NCBI GenBank assembly: GCA_012800435.1
Contig: JAAZJH010000063.1
Coordinates: forward strand, 1 to 64,000
Reading direction: 5' to 3'
DNA: 64,000 bases
Origin: Clostridiaceae bacterium
GTDB taxonomy: Bacteria > Bacillota > Clostridia > Saccharofermentanales > DTU023
Every line of letters starts with the position of its first letter. Positions within the stretch are counted from its first letter, which is position 1. The position numbers and the translations under genes were made by a program. Below, piece after piece: positions 35,378-44,727 of the stretch. The notes beneath the pieces are model-generated. The model saw only the letters and a program-made list of their open reading frames with translations, ran no database searches and was not told the origin of the DNA.

Positions 35378-38032
35378 CTACGATGAATGATGGCGAATAA
35401 ATTCTCGCAATGTGTTCATCGCTTCATCAACGCGAGATACATCGCGACCGCCTGCCTGTGCCATATCAGGACGTCCGCCTCCTCCGCCACCCGTTCGCTG
35501 CGCCGCTAAACGCACAAGATCACCGGCTTTAAGCCCGGTTTTTACGGTCTCCTTGCCAGCCATCACAAGCCATAAAACTTTATCAGAAGATGTGCTCGCC
35601 AGCACCACGACTGCTGTATCGCCAAGGCGGTCGCGAAGTCGATCACCTGCATCGCGAAGCGCCGGCGCGTCGGCATCAGGTAAAACGGCGAAGATACAGT
35701 GGTAAATTCCGATGATTTCTTCTTCTGAAGTCAATTGACTGACCGCGGCAGACAGCTTCTCGCGTGTCATGAGATTCACTTGTTCTTCCAGCTCTGCCGT
35801 CTTGTACTGAAGTGTTGTGATCTTATCAAGAAGATCATTTGATGTCGTATTCAACTTTTCCGAAATTGTCTTCAGAAGTGCTGCTCCGTCACGCGCGACA
35901 TCGATTGCGCGCTCCCCTGTTACCGCTTCAATACGGCGTACGCCGGCAGCGATGCCGGATTCCGAGAGGATCGTAAAAAGGAGCACATTTGAGGTCGCTT
36001 TCAAGTGTGTTCCGCCACAAAGTTCCCGTGAAAAAGTGCCGCACGAAATGACGCGAACTTCGTCGCCATATTTCTCACCAAAGAGTGCCGTAACACCGAG
36101 TTTCTTTGCCTGATGAAGCGGCATAATATCCGATGTTACCGGAAGATCATCGATAATGGCACGATTGACAAGATGCTCAATGTCATCGAGCTGGGTATCG
36201 GTCAGCGGGCCATCATGTAAAAAGTCAAATCGGAGTCGATCCGGAGATACATAAGATCCGCGCTGTGTCGCCTCTTCACCGAGTACCTGTTGAAGTGACC
36301 TATGAAGCAAATGAGTCGCCGTGTGGTTACGAGCTGTTGAAAGACGTTGCTTCTCGTTACAAGAAATCTCTGCTGATAAATTGGCTTGAAAGACACCGGA
36401 GATTACGCGTACATGGTGCATGACATGCCCATCGCCTGATTTTTCTGTTCGAAGGACATCTGCGTGCGCATTGCCTTGAACGATGGTGCCCGTATCCCCT
36501 GTTTGGCCGCCGCCCTCTGCATATAGGGGCGTCTTGTCGAAAATAAAAATATATTCGCCGTCTTCATAGGCTTCCCGAAGAAGATCAAACGCGTGTTCTT
36601 CTTCAGACCACTGAAGGATGGCGCTCAACCGCCCTGTATCCGTGAGTGTGTCGTACCCAGTAAAGACTGTTACTGGCATATTGCGCACCTCAGACGGAAG
36701 AGCTGTTTTCCCCCATCCGGCAGCCGATTTTTCAAGAAAATCGTGACGCGCACGCATCTGTTGGCGGCGCATAGCCTCCCTAAAATTGTCATGATCGATA
36801 TTCATGCCGTATTCAGAAGCGATCTCTGTTGTGAGTTCTATCGGGAAACCAAATGTGTCATGAAGCAGAAAGGCTGTTTTTCCCGGAAGTACATTTGATC
36901 CTTGGCTGCGCTGATCGTCACATGCTTTCTGAAGCTGTTCGAGACCGGCCGTGAGCGTGCGGTCAAACCGCATTTCTTCCGTGTTAAGCACTTTAATGAT
37001 CTTATCCGAGTCAGCAAGTTCCTGATAATGTTCACAAGATTCAAGAATAGCCGCGCGCATGATCGGCTCAAGGAAAGGACGATCTAATCCAAGGAGGCGG
37101 CCTTGTCTCGAAGCGCGCCTGATGAGACGTCGTAGAACGTAGCCGCGTCCTTCATTACTCGGGCGAATGCCATCGCCAATCATCATCATAGCGGAGCGGA
37201 CATGATCAGTAATGACTCGAAGTGCAATGTTACCTCGTTCCGTAGCACCGTAAACAGTGCCTGTCGTTTGGGAAGCAGCGTCAAGGATAGAACGGATTGT
37301 GTCCACCTCAAATAGATTGTCAACTCTCTGCACAATCGTAGCGATGCGTTCAAGACCGGCACCGGTATCGATGTTTTTTGACTTAAGGGGCTTGTAAGTG
37401 CCGTCCTCTTGTTTATCAAATTGTGTGAATACGAGGTTCCAATACTCGACAAAACGATCACACTCACATCCCGGAGCACAGTGCGGCTGATGGCAGCCAT
37501 ACGCCTCACCCCGATCATAAAACATCTCAGAACAGGGACCGCAAGGACCTAACCCAAGCTCCCAGAAATTCGATTTGTCAAATTTGGAAATACGTTCTTT
37601 AGGCACACCTATCTTGAGCCAAATTTTCTCAGCCTCATCGTCCTCTATGTGAACCGTGACGTATATGCGTTCCGGCTCAAACCCCAGCACTTCTGTTGAA
37701 AACTCCCATCCCCATGCAATGGCTTCCTCTTTGAAGTAATCGCCAAAGGAAAAGTTTCCGAGCATTTCAAAGAAAGTGCCATGTCGTGCCGTTTTACCGA
37801 CACGTTCGATGTCGGGTGTTCGAATGCATTTTTGCGCTGTTGCTATGCGTCGGCAAGGCGGTATTTCCGCACCTGTAAACGCAGGCTTCAAAGGTGCCAT
37901 GCCGGCATTAATCAAAAGGATCGACGGGTCATTTTCCGGGATTAGAGAAAAGCTGGGTAAAATGAGGTGTCCTTGCTTTTCAAAAAAGGAGAGAAAAGCA
38001 CTCCTTATCGTATTAAGACTTTTGTCTATCAC
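35378..38032 (-). CDS. alaS: Alanyl-tRNA synthetase
   Basis: 884 residues from the GTG at 38032, which has GGAGG at 5 nt; the upstream in-frame TTG (38044) overlaps that site. Class II core: AFLSFFEKQGH near 11, NAGMAPLKPAFTG near 42, ARHGTFFEMLGNFSFGDYFK near 82, and GAGLERIATIVQ near 224. Editing domain: HTATHLLHRSL near 556 (zinc His pair) and CGTFSRELCGGTH near 660. C-terminal C-Ala region with a Gly-rich TGGGGGGRPDMAQAGG near 855. Also deacylates Ser/Gly-tRNA(Ala). Confidence 0.97.
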   Translation of the reverse strand: MIDKSLNTIRSAFLSFFEKQGHLILPSFSLIPENDPSILLINAGMAPLKPAFTGAEIPPCRRIATAQKCIRTPDIERVGKTARHGTFFEMLGNFSFGDYFKEEAIAWGWEFSTEVLGFEPERIYVTVHIEDDEAEKIWLKIGVPKERISKFDKSNFWELGLGPCGPCSEMFYDRGEAYGCHQPHCAPGCECDRFVEYWNLVFTQFDKQEDGTYKPLKSKNIDTGAGLERIATIVQRVDNLFEVDTIRSILDAASQTTGTVYGATERGNIALRVITDHVRSAMMMIGDGIRPSNEGRGYVLRRLIRRASRQGRLLGLDRPFLEPIMRAAILESCEHYQELADSDKIIKVLNTEEMRFDRTLTAGLEQLQKACDDQRSQGSNVLPGKTAFLLHDTFGFPIELTTEIASEYGMNIDHDNFREAMRRQQMRARHDFLEKSAAGWGKTALPSEVRNMPVTVFTGYDTLTDTGRLSAILQWSEEEHAFDLLREAYEDGEYIFIFDKTPLYAEGGGQTGDTGTIVQGNAHADVLRTEKSGDGHVMHHVRVISGVFQANLSAEISCNEKQRLSTARNHTATHLLHRSLQQVLGEEATQRGSYVSPDRLRFDFLHDGPLTDTQLDDIEHLVNRAIIDDLPVTSDIMPLHQAKKLGVTALFGEKYGDEVRVISCGTFSRELCGGTHLKATSNVLLFTILSESGIAAGVRRIEAVTGERAIDVARDGAALLKTISEKLNTTSNDLLDKITTLQYKTAELEEQVNLMTREKLSAAVSQLTSEEEIIGIYHCIFAVLPDADAPALRDAGDRLRDRLGDTAVVVLASTSSDKVLWLVMAGKETVKTGLKAGDLVRLAAQRTGGGGGGRPDMAQAGGRDVSRVDEAMNTLREFIRHHSS

Positions 38033-38101
38033 ATGTTCCTCCAAAAGCGGTTAGTTGGGACGTTGTAACTTGTAAAACCGCCACCCGGGGTATTGAAGAT
38101 A

Positions 38102-38131
38102 ACAGAACCCGGTACAGCGGCCGGGTCCTGT
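38102..38131 (-). terminator. Hairpin between the PP2C-like/LysM gene and alaS
   Basis: 11-bp stem on the minus strand, ACAGGACCCGG with CCGGGTTCTGT, 8-nt loop, followed by a weak T-rich run (TATCTTC). Candidate terminator of the upstream gene; the remaining leader to alaS is about 70 nt. Confidence 0.5.
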
Positions 38132-38158
38132 GGTAAGCGTTCAAGTTAGGCCGTCTTT

Positions 38159-40120
38159 TTAATCGCTGCTGCCTGTCAATACGTTAAGCGGCGGGATCTT
38201 GAGTTTTCCGCCCGCATAAATATGGTCAGTCATGTTCTTGCCGTTGTATTCCGCTAATTTCTGGCAGAGAGATTCAGATGCCGCGTTGTAGTACTGCATA
38301 CAAAGGCTCCACCAAGAATCGCCGGCAACAATCGTATGTGTAACCTCGCCCTGAACAACAGAGGGCGATGGCTCGGTCTCAGACGGGTCGGGCGCAGTTG
38401 TTTCTGTCGCTTCGGTGTCCTTTGGATCCGTTTTAGGAGTAATCGCATTCTCCGATTCAATTGGAGTAATGGATGGTGTCGTGTCTGTCGGCTTATCTTT
38501 CTTTGTCAAAAGTTTGATCAGCGCAATGATACAGATAACAATAACAGCGACTAAAATCGCATAGAAGATGATGCGCCGCATCTTATTGTTCGGTCGACCG
38601 CGTCGCCAGCCGGCAGATGCGCGATCGTCATCGTATGGGTCGTCAAAATCATCGTAATCATCGTAATCATCGTAATCGCGATCAGAAGACGTCGCTGTAC
38701 GCTGACCATAGCCATCTAAGCGGTCATCACGCGCACGTTGATCCTGAAGTCTTGAGCGACGGCGCTGATGCGCAGATGTATAGGCAAACTCAGGGAGACC
38801 GATTCCGCTATCTTGACGAATCCTAGCAGGTTCGGCATAGCTATCATCGGCGTCTACATCATCGTAAGAATAGGATTCACGATAGCTCTCGCGTTGTTCG
38901 TAATCATAGCTGTCTCTGACTCCGGTCGTCGCGGAAGGCGATGAATCGTATGAAGTGTCGCGTGAAGGAAGACTCGAATCATCCAGCGAAAGATCATCAA
39001 ATGGCGACGTCATTTCAAGCGTATCCCCTCTGCGACGGTAAAACGGAATTTCATCACGTCGTATATCCGGAGCAGACCAAGGGGCGACATCTGCAGAAAC
39101 CTCCTGATCATCTTCTACAGGACTCTTGAAGGCGCGATACGGAGAAGTATCAGGCATCGTATCTGCTTTGCTTGGTTCATCTTTCGGTGCAGCAAAATCC
39201 AATCGATCTTGCTTCTGATAACGTTGAGTTGCCGCGATGTCAGACGTTGGACGTGCTTTTGGTTCGGGACGAGCAGGCGGAACGTCGAGTACCGGCTCCA
39301 TCGCCTGAGTGGCAAAACGACCGAGACTGAAACGACTTGTCGTTGAATCTTCCAACTGTAGTTTTTCTACGGAAAGAGCAATGACCTGTAAAGGTTTACC
39401 GGGCATATTAGCTGCAGCATAAGTGATCATCTCGCCGGATGCGTCCATTTGATCATCTGATTCGCTTAAAATACGCAAGATACCATCTTGACCGATTGCC
39501 TGATAAAGGTCGGCGTTACAAAGAATGAAACGGTCACCTTCTTCAAGTTGCGCTATATTTGAGTATGAAATTGTACCGGCATCTCCCGCGATAAAATCGT
39601 CAATACCGTCCACGGGATCACCGTAAAGATCTGTGGCCTTTAGATCACGGACTGAACTGGTCAGAGGGTATAACACATCATGACGGAAAATCAGCGCAAT
39701 GCCGTTGCCGACTGTAAGTGCGGCCATTTCACCGTCACGTACCATAATGCCGGCAAAATATGGATCACGGCTCGCTCCCTGGCGGACTTCAAGACGCCCC
39801 GTCACTTCTAGTGCCGCTTCGGCAAGGTCATTGATCGCGTTATCAATGGTTACATTGCCGCCGGACATTTCATTCGACAGGTCGATGAGCGATCGAGTTC
39901 CGACATCCGTTTTGCTACGACCGTCCATTGGATATCCGTAGACGGCGATCAGAAAACCGCGCGATTCACGATCCATGGTCATATTAGCGGAACGTGTTTC
40001 CCGTTTGCCGGGCAATTTGCCGTCTAGGCAGTACGCGTCTGCGACGCCCTCAACGGGATAATATCGAGCGTTGACGGTTGCGGCCAGTCTTGTTGTGGTT
40101 GGCGTGATCCCCTTTGCCAT
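38159..40120 (-). CDS. Membrane protein with degenerate PP2C-like domain, single TM helix and extracellular LysM domain
   Basis: 653 residues from the ATG at 40120 (GGAGGT at 6 nt; the ATG at 40126 is too close). Residues about 10-255 follow the PP2C phosphatase outline: FLIAVYGYPMDG near 56, LTVGNGIALIFR near 125 (for VGDSRAYL), LEEGDRFILCNADL near 192 (for GD-LLLCSDGL) and VIALSV near 246. The metal-binding Asp residues are mostly lost, so catalysis is unlikely. A Pro/Asp/Tyr-rich disordered stretch (about 260-510) leads to one membrane helix near 514-538, a Thr/Pro/Glu-rich stalk, and a C-terminal LysM domain (HTIVAGDSWWSLCMQYY near 595) for peptidoglycan binding. Topology: pseudo-enzyme inside, LysM outside. 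Function unknown; an envelope-sensing or scaffolding role is inference. Confidence 0.7.
   Translation of the reverse strand: MAKGITPTTTRLAATVNARYYPVEGVADAYCLDGKLPGKRETRSANMTMDRESRGFLIAVYGYPMDGRSKTDVGTRSLIDLSNEMSGGNVTIDNAINDLAEAALEVTGRLEVRQGASRDPYFAGIMVRDGEMAALTVGNGIALIFRHDVLYPLTSSVRDLKATDLYGDPVDGIDDFIAGDAGTISYSNIAQLEEGDRFILCNADLYQAIGQDGILRILSESDDQMDASGEMITYAAANMPGKPLQVIALSVEKLQLEDSTTSRFSLGRFATQAMEPVLDVPPARPEPKARPTSDIAATQRYQKQDRLDFAAPKDEPSKADTMPDTSPYRAFKSPVEDDQEVSADVAPWSAPDIRRDEIPFYRRRGDTLEMTSPFDDLSLDDSSLPSRDTSYDSSPSATTGVRDSYDYEQRESYRESYSYDDVDADDSYAEPARIRQDSGIGLPEFAYTSAHQRRRSRLQDQRARDDRLDGYGQRTATSSDRDYDDYDDYDDFDDPYDDDRASAGWRRGRPNNKMRRIIFYAILVAVIVICIIALIKLLTKKDKPTDTTPSITPIESENAITPKTDPKDTEATETTAPDPSETEPSPSVVQGEVTHTIVAGDSWWSLCMQYYNAASESLCQKLAEYNGKNMTDHIYAGGKLKIPPLNVLTGSSD
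38648..38674 (-). repeat. Three tandem 9-bp repeats inside the PP2C-like/LysM gene
   Basis: ATCATCGTA repeated three times on the plus strand; on the coding strand it gives an acidic DYD-repeat tract in the disordered region just before the membrane helix. Prone to slippage in whole repeat units without changing frame. Confidence 0.8.
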
Positions 40121-40474
40121 ATGCATACCTCCAAAATAATGACGGATGACCGATCAGCATCATGTTCGACGCGAAAAACGACGCGTTCTCAATCAGCTGC
40201 TATGTCAAAGGCACGGCGCATTTAAACGACGACCGTACCCGGACTTTATGGCCATTTGCCATGTCAAAACATTAGCATAAAAGGACAAGTGAGAAGCAGA
40301 AATGATTGTCTGTTCCTGATGTCCTGACATTTGTAATTTTTACTTTACCATGAGTCAGATAAAAGTGCTAGTAATCTAAGCGACAAAAACAGTTTAAATG
40401 TGCTGTAATTCGTGTCAGGACTACATGGCGAAGTAACACAATAAGTAGAATGTAGGCGTAATTCGCAGGTGCTT
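40121..40474. other. Gene-free region upstream of the PP2C-like/LysM gene
   Basis: 354 bp with no supported gene. It contains a direct heptamer repeat CGACGCG at 40167-40173 and 40179-40185, and two minus-strand TTGACA hexamers (near 40206 and 40264) without a clear matching -10. It should hold the promoter of the downstream minus-strand gene. I recognise no riboswitch. Confidence 0.5.
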
Positions 40475-41227
40475 TCAGGCACAACTATTCTTGCGTTGGA
40501 GAAGTATGTGTTCTGCAAGTGCCATATCCTCAGGATACGTCAACTTGATGTTATTCAATTCACCCGGTATTAGGCGGACAGGATAGCCGACCGTCCTCAA
40601 CGCCTCAACGTCATCGGTTAACTGAAAATTCCTTTCATGTGCGACACGTAAAGCTTCAAGCATGATATCAAGATCCGCCCCCTGTGGTGTTTGCATCGCT
40701 CCTAGACGATTGCGGGGGAGCGTATCCGCAATATAAGAACCATTTGGTTCATCTAAAAGTCGGATCGTATCGCGAACCGGGATGTAAGGCGCGACACCGC
40801 AACGATCGCGATTTATATTCGTAATGACGGAAGAAATCAGTGCCGGAGTTACAAGACAGCGAGCTGCGTCATGTAGAAGCACGTAAACGCGGCGGTCATT
40901 TTTATCAGAGAGCGCAGCCGAAGAGTTCTCCCAAAAAGAAGCTTCCATCAGTCCGCGAATGGATGACTCTGCACGTGATTTGCCGCCTTCGATCACTCGT
41001 ATGCATGAACGCACATCGGAAAAGGAAGACTCGATCAGCTGAATGACACGATCACGCGAAGCATGTGAGGTCACTAAAACAACACGGGAGATTTCAGGAT
41101 GTAAGACAAAATTGTGTAAGGATCGTTCGAGCACCGTTTTTCCGAGAATCGTCTCAAACATTTTATCGCGTCCGTCACCGAAACGAACGCTCTCCCCTGC
41201 TGCTAAAATGATCGCGTACGTTGTCAT
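40475..41227 (-). CDS. ispD: 2-C-methyl-D-erythritol 4-phosphate cytidylyltransferase
   Basis: 250 residues from the ATG at 41227 (AAGGGAG about 9 nt upstream; an in-frame TTG at 41254 has no such site). Third step of the MEP isoprenoid pathway, attaching CMP to methylerythritol phosphate. Visible: nucleotide-binding AIILAAGESVRFG near 5 with Lys in DKMF near 22, GGKSRAESSIRGL near 81, LLHDAARCLVTP near 117 and RNRLGAMQTPQGADL near 172, ending with IKLTYPEDMALAEHIL. Often located next to radA, as here. Confidence 0.94.
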   Translation of the reverse strand: MTTYAIILAAGESVRFGDGRDKMFETILGKTVLERSLHNFVLHPEISRVVLVTSHASRDRVIQLIESSFSDVRSCIRVIEGGKSRAESSIRGLMEASFWENSSAALSDKNDRRVYVLLHDAARCLVTPALISSVITNINRDRCGVAPYIPVRDTIRLLDEPNGSYIADTLPRNRLGAMQTPQGADLDIMLEALRVAHERNFQLTDDVEALRTVGYPVRLIPGELNNIKLTYPEDMALAEHILLQRKNSCA

Positions 41228-41257
41228 GCAAAATGATCTCCCTTCTATCTCCAAAAC

Positions 41258-42682
41258 TCAACTATAGCGGCCTTGACTGTCGACCGAAAACAGCAAGTCC
41301 ATACTCTCAGAAAGCTCGCTGACGTAGTAGACACGAATATTCTTTTCTTCTTCTTCAAATCGTTTCAATCGGCTCTGGGCGGATGCAGGTACAACAAATC
41401 GTTTCCAACCTGCTCGTACGGCCTCTGCAAGGTGGTCAGCGATTCGGGGAACACTGCGAATTTCTCCCGTAAGTCCGACTTCGCCTAAAATGACAGCATC
41501 AAGATGAAGCGGTTCATCGCGCACACTGGAAATGATGGCCGCAAGTATCGCAAGATCCGATGATGTTCCGCTAACACGCATACCTCCGGTCACGTTGACA
41601 TAGATATCAAGTGCACTCATATCTATCTTTGTCTTCTTCTCTGCCACCGCAAGAAGCGTAATCAGGCGTGCGCGGTCAATGCCTTGAGTCATGCGAATCG
41701 GCGTACCGTAACCGGATGCAACCGTCAGAGCCTGAACTTCAATCAGAATAGGACGTGAGCCCTCCAGAATTGCCGTCACTGCAGAGCCGGGTACATGCTC
41801 AGGCATGCTTGAAAGAAAGAGACCGGCAGCTTGTCGTATAGAGATGAGACCTTCCTCAGTCATTTCAAACATACCCACTTCGTCTGTTGCGAAGAAACGG
41901 TTTTTTACGGCACGGAGCAGGCGTAGCGAACTATCTTTCTCACCCTCGAAGTAGAGGACTGTATCAACCATGTGTTCTAAAATGCGCGGACCTGCCAAAG
42001 CGCCTTCTTTCGTAATATGTCCCGTCATAATGATCGAGATGCCTGTGCTTTTCGCAAGTCGCAAGAATCCCATCCCTGCTTCACGCACTTGTGCCACAGA
42101 GCCGGGTGCCGAGGGAAGATCATCGCTATAAACTGTTTGGATAGAATCAATGACAGTTACTCGCGGACGACGTTCCAGCAGTGTTTTTTCTACCAGTTGA
42201 AATGACGTAGCAGTGAGAAGCGGAATACGTTTTTGTTCCATATCGAGTCTAACTGCCCGCATACGAAGTTGCTCCGCTGACTCTTCGCCGCTCACATAGA
42301 GCACTTCATCAGCAGGAAAAGCGTCGAGAATCTGGAGCGCAAGCGTCGATTTTCCGATACCGGGTTGACCGCCGAGGAGTGTGAGCGAGCCTTGCACGAG
42401 ACCACCTCCCAGCACGCGATCAAGTTCATGAATTCCGGTTGACTCTCGAATCGTTTCAGTTGTGCGGATTTTCGATAAATCTTTAACGGCAGCTTGGTCA
42501 GATTGGTCGGTGCCCTCAGGGAGCCAGCTGCCTCGCCTGCCGGGAACCGGAGACTTATTTTCAGCTTTTTCAATACTTTTAGAAAAGGAGTTCCATGCGC
42601 CGCAGGCAGGGCATCGTCCGAGCCAACCGCTCGTCTCGTGCCCACATTCACCGCAAATGTACACAACTTTGCCTTTTGCCAC
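41258..42682 (-). CDS. radA: DNA repair protein RadA
   Basis: 474 residues from the GTG at 42682 (AGAGG at 7 nt). Branch-migration helicase of homologous recombination. N-terminal C4 zinc finger CGECGHETSGWLGRCPACGAWNS near 9; Walker A LLGGQPGIGKSTLALQ near 96; Walker B VTVIDSIQTVYSDDLPSAPGSV near 167; C-terminal Lon-like domain from about 300 (NVTGGMRVSGTSSDLAILAAIISS near 363). The RadA signature KNRFG reads KNRFF here (VKNRFFATDEVG near 251), confirmed in the nucleotide sequence as TTC TTC. Otherwise complete. Confidence 0.95.
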   Translation of the reverse strand: MAKGKVVYICGECGHETSGWLGRCPACGAWNSFSKSIEKAENKSPVPGRRGSWLPEGTDQSDQAAVKDLSKIRTTETIRESTGIHELDRVLGGGLVQGSLTLLGGQPGIGKSTLALQILDAFPADEVLYVSGEESAEQLRMRAVRLDMEQKRIPLLTATSFQLVEKTLLERRPRVTVIDSIQTVYSDDLPSAPGSVAQVREAGMGFLRLAKSTGISIIMTGHITKEGALAGPRILEHMVDTVLYFEGEKDSSLRLLRAVKNRFFATDEVGMFEMTEEGLISIRQAAGLFLSSMPEHVPGSAVTAILEGSRPILIEVQALTVASGYGTPIRMTQGIDRARLITLLAVAEKKTKIDMSALDIYVNVTGGMRVSGTSSDLAILAAIISSVRDEPLHLDAVILGEVGLTGEIRSVPRIADHLAEAVRAGWKRFVVPASAQSRLKRFEEEEKNIRVYYVSELSESMDLLFSVDSQGRYS

Positions 42683-42833
42683 AAATACGCCTCTTTTCAA
42701 GGTTTTCCCACGACGTCACAACTTTCGTAACAATGCCTTAACAGCTTAACTGTCACAGGAGTTTATACTTTGTAGGGTAAGCTATCGAGTAATGATAGAA
42801 TAACATGAAAATATTTGAAATCAGGTAAAACCG

Positions 42834-44606
42834 ATGCATAAACCATTTGCCGATCAGTCTATTTTGGATTCCGCTTTTAGAGAAACCATGTCGATACCGG
42901 ACAAAACCATGGCTGACCTTTTCTTTGAGGCAGCAGAGGCACGTCCTCATTCGCCGGCCATTCGTTTTATGGACGCCTGTATATCCTTCCAAGAGCTTTC
43001 AACCCGCATTGAAACGTGTAAAGAAGCGCTTGAAGCTATCGGCGTTAAGAAGGGATGCGTCCTCTCGATTTGTCTTCCCAATATCCCGGAAGCAGTTATC
43101 GTTTTCTATGCTATCAATCAATTGGGCGCAATCTGTAATATGATTCATCCTCTTGCCCCTCCGGCCGGTGTGATTCACCACATACAGCAGACGAAAAGCG
43201 AAGTTCTTTTCATACCTGATCTGTTTCTTCAGAGACTAGCAAAACCGCTTGAAGAAGCATTTGTTGAAATGCCGCTTAGAAAGATTGTGGTCATTCCGCT
43301 TATGACGTCTGCAAACCGTATTACTCGCTGGCTTTATCAGATGACAAAAGGTCGCGCTTCAAAGCGTTATATGCCCTCAAATACGCGTTGGTTCATGTGG
43401 AGTCATTTGCTTCTATGTGCCCGCACAAAAACGAAAAAGATACAAAACGAACAGGATCAGATCGCAATGCCAAAGAACAATCTCGACAACATAGCGGATC
43501 GAGTATCGGTCTACCTTCACAGTGGCGGCACAACCGGGAAATCAAAAATCATTGAACTCACTGACCGAAACTTTAACGCGATTGCCTGTCAGATAACGTT
43601 CGCCATCGGTATTCCTCCAGAAAGCGATTATACGACAGGTCACTCCATGGTCACAGTATTACCGTTGTTCCACGGTTTTGGTCTATGCATCGGGATGCAC
43701 TCCATGTTAGCAAACGCCTGCTGCTGTATTCTGGTGCCGCGCTTCTCAACAAAAAGTATCGCTCGTGTCATCCGAAGGCACCGCCCTACCCTTATGGCCG
43801 GCGTACCGACACTATATGAAGCGCTTTTAAATGCAGATGAAATGAAGGATATCGATCTCTCTTGTTTCGTCGCTTTTTTCTGCGGTGGTGATTCCTTATC
43901 GCCCGATCTTAAGAAACGTTTTGACTCTTTCTTAGAAGAGCGTGGTTCTCATTGCCGTCTACGCGAAGGGTACGGTCTCACGGAAACGGTTACTGTATGC
44001 AGTCTTACGCATGAAGTAAGCGCGGATCGAAGCGGAATAGGCGTTCCTTTGACGAATATGAAGATGAAAATCATCGATCCGGAAACGCGTGAAACGTTGC
44101 CTGACGGTCAAACGGGTGAAATCTGTGTCACAGGACCACAGATGATGAAAGGATATCTCAACGATCCCGTTTCCACAGCAGAAGCGCTCGTATACCATGA
44201 AGACGGTATGATCTGGGTTGAAACGGGCGATCTAGGATATCGCGATCCGGACGGATTTTACCATTTCCGCGGACGAATTAAGCGCATGATCAAGGTTTCG
44301 GGCATCCCTGTCTTTCCGGCTGAAATAGAAGCCATTATTTCGGAGTTGCCCGATGTTTTGCAATCGGCGGTCATTGGTATTTCTCATCCTTATAAAATGC
44401 AAGTTGTAAAGGCTTTTGTGCGCGTGCGTGAGGGATGTGACCATGATGCGATCAAGGACGAGATTCGCACTGCGGTGGGATCCCGTCTACTTCGTTATGC
44501 CGTTCCCCAGGAAATTGAATTTGTTGAGCATTTCCCGCTCACCAATATCGGGAAAATCGATATCATGGCTTTAGAAGCACAAGAGTTGACAAAACTAAAA
44601 GAATAA
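42834..44606 (+). CDS. AMP-forming acyl-CoA synthetase/ligase-like enzyme (ANL superfamily)
   Basis: 590 residues. Adenylates a carboxylate and usually transfers it to CoA. Motifs: P-loop-like YLHSGGTTGKSKIIELTDRN near 227, VLPLFHGFG near 276, REGYGLTETVTVCSLTHE near 379, TGDLGYRDPDGFYHFRGRIKRMIKVSGIPVFPAEIE from about 463 (A7-A8) and the catalytic Lys in LTNIGKIDIMALE near 572. The class resembles long-chain fatty acid or other acyl-CoA ligases; the substrate is not predictable by eye. Region 160-215 is a basic insertion with no counterpart I recall. A TGATAGAAT extended -10-like element lies 33 bp upstream. Confidence 0.9.
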   Translation: MHKPFADQSILDSAFRETMSIPDKTMADLFFEAAEARPHSPAIRFMDACISFQELSTRIETCKEALEAIGVKKGCVLSICLPNIPEAVIVFYAINQLGAICNMIHPLAPPAGVIHHIQQTKSEVLFIPDLFLQRLAKPLEEAFVEMPLRKIVVIPLMTSANRITRWLYQMTKGRASKRYMPSNTRWFMWSHLLLCARTKTKKIQNEQDQIAMPKNNLDNIADRVSVYLHSGGTTGKSKIIELTDRNFNAIACQITFAIGIPPESDYTTGHSMVTVLPLFHGFGLCIGMHSMLANACCCILVPRFSTKSIARVIRRHRPTLMAGVPTLYEALLNADEMKDIDLSCFVAFFCGGDSLSPDLKKRFDSFLEERGSHCRLREGYGLTETVTVCSLTHEVSADRSGIGVPLTNMKMKIIDPETRETLPDGQTGEICVTGPQMMKGYLNDPVSTAEALVYHEDGMIWVETGDLGYRDPDGFYHFRGRIKRMIKVSGIPVFPAEIEAIISELPDVLQSAVIGISHPYKMQVVKAFVRVREGCDHDAIKDEIRTAVGSRLLRYAVPQEIEFVEHFPLTNIGKIDIMALEAQELTKLKE

Positions 44607-44727
44607 AACGAATAGATTAAGTTTGTTAAGATTTCCAGCAATGGAAAAAGCGGTAGAGGAAGATTGTGCCGAATCGATTCTTCAATAAACTTGAAGCACA
44701 CGTAAGCACACTTAAGAGATGATGTAA

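Noticed and set aside
38045-38101. T-box riboswitch upstream of alaS (GGGTGG ... CGTCCC on the minus strand)
   Set aside because: The intergenic region is only about 125 nt, there is no room for a Stem I specifier loop, the bulge would read TGGC instead of the TGGT expected for tRNA-Ala, and no terminator alternative follows it. Kept only as a low-interest observation.
38648-38674. CRISPR-like or minisatellite array
   Set aside because: Only three 9-bp units inside a coding region; they encode an acidic repeat and have no spacers.
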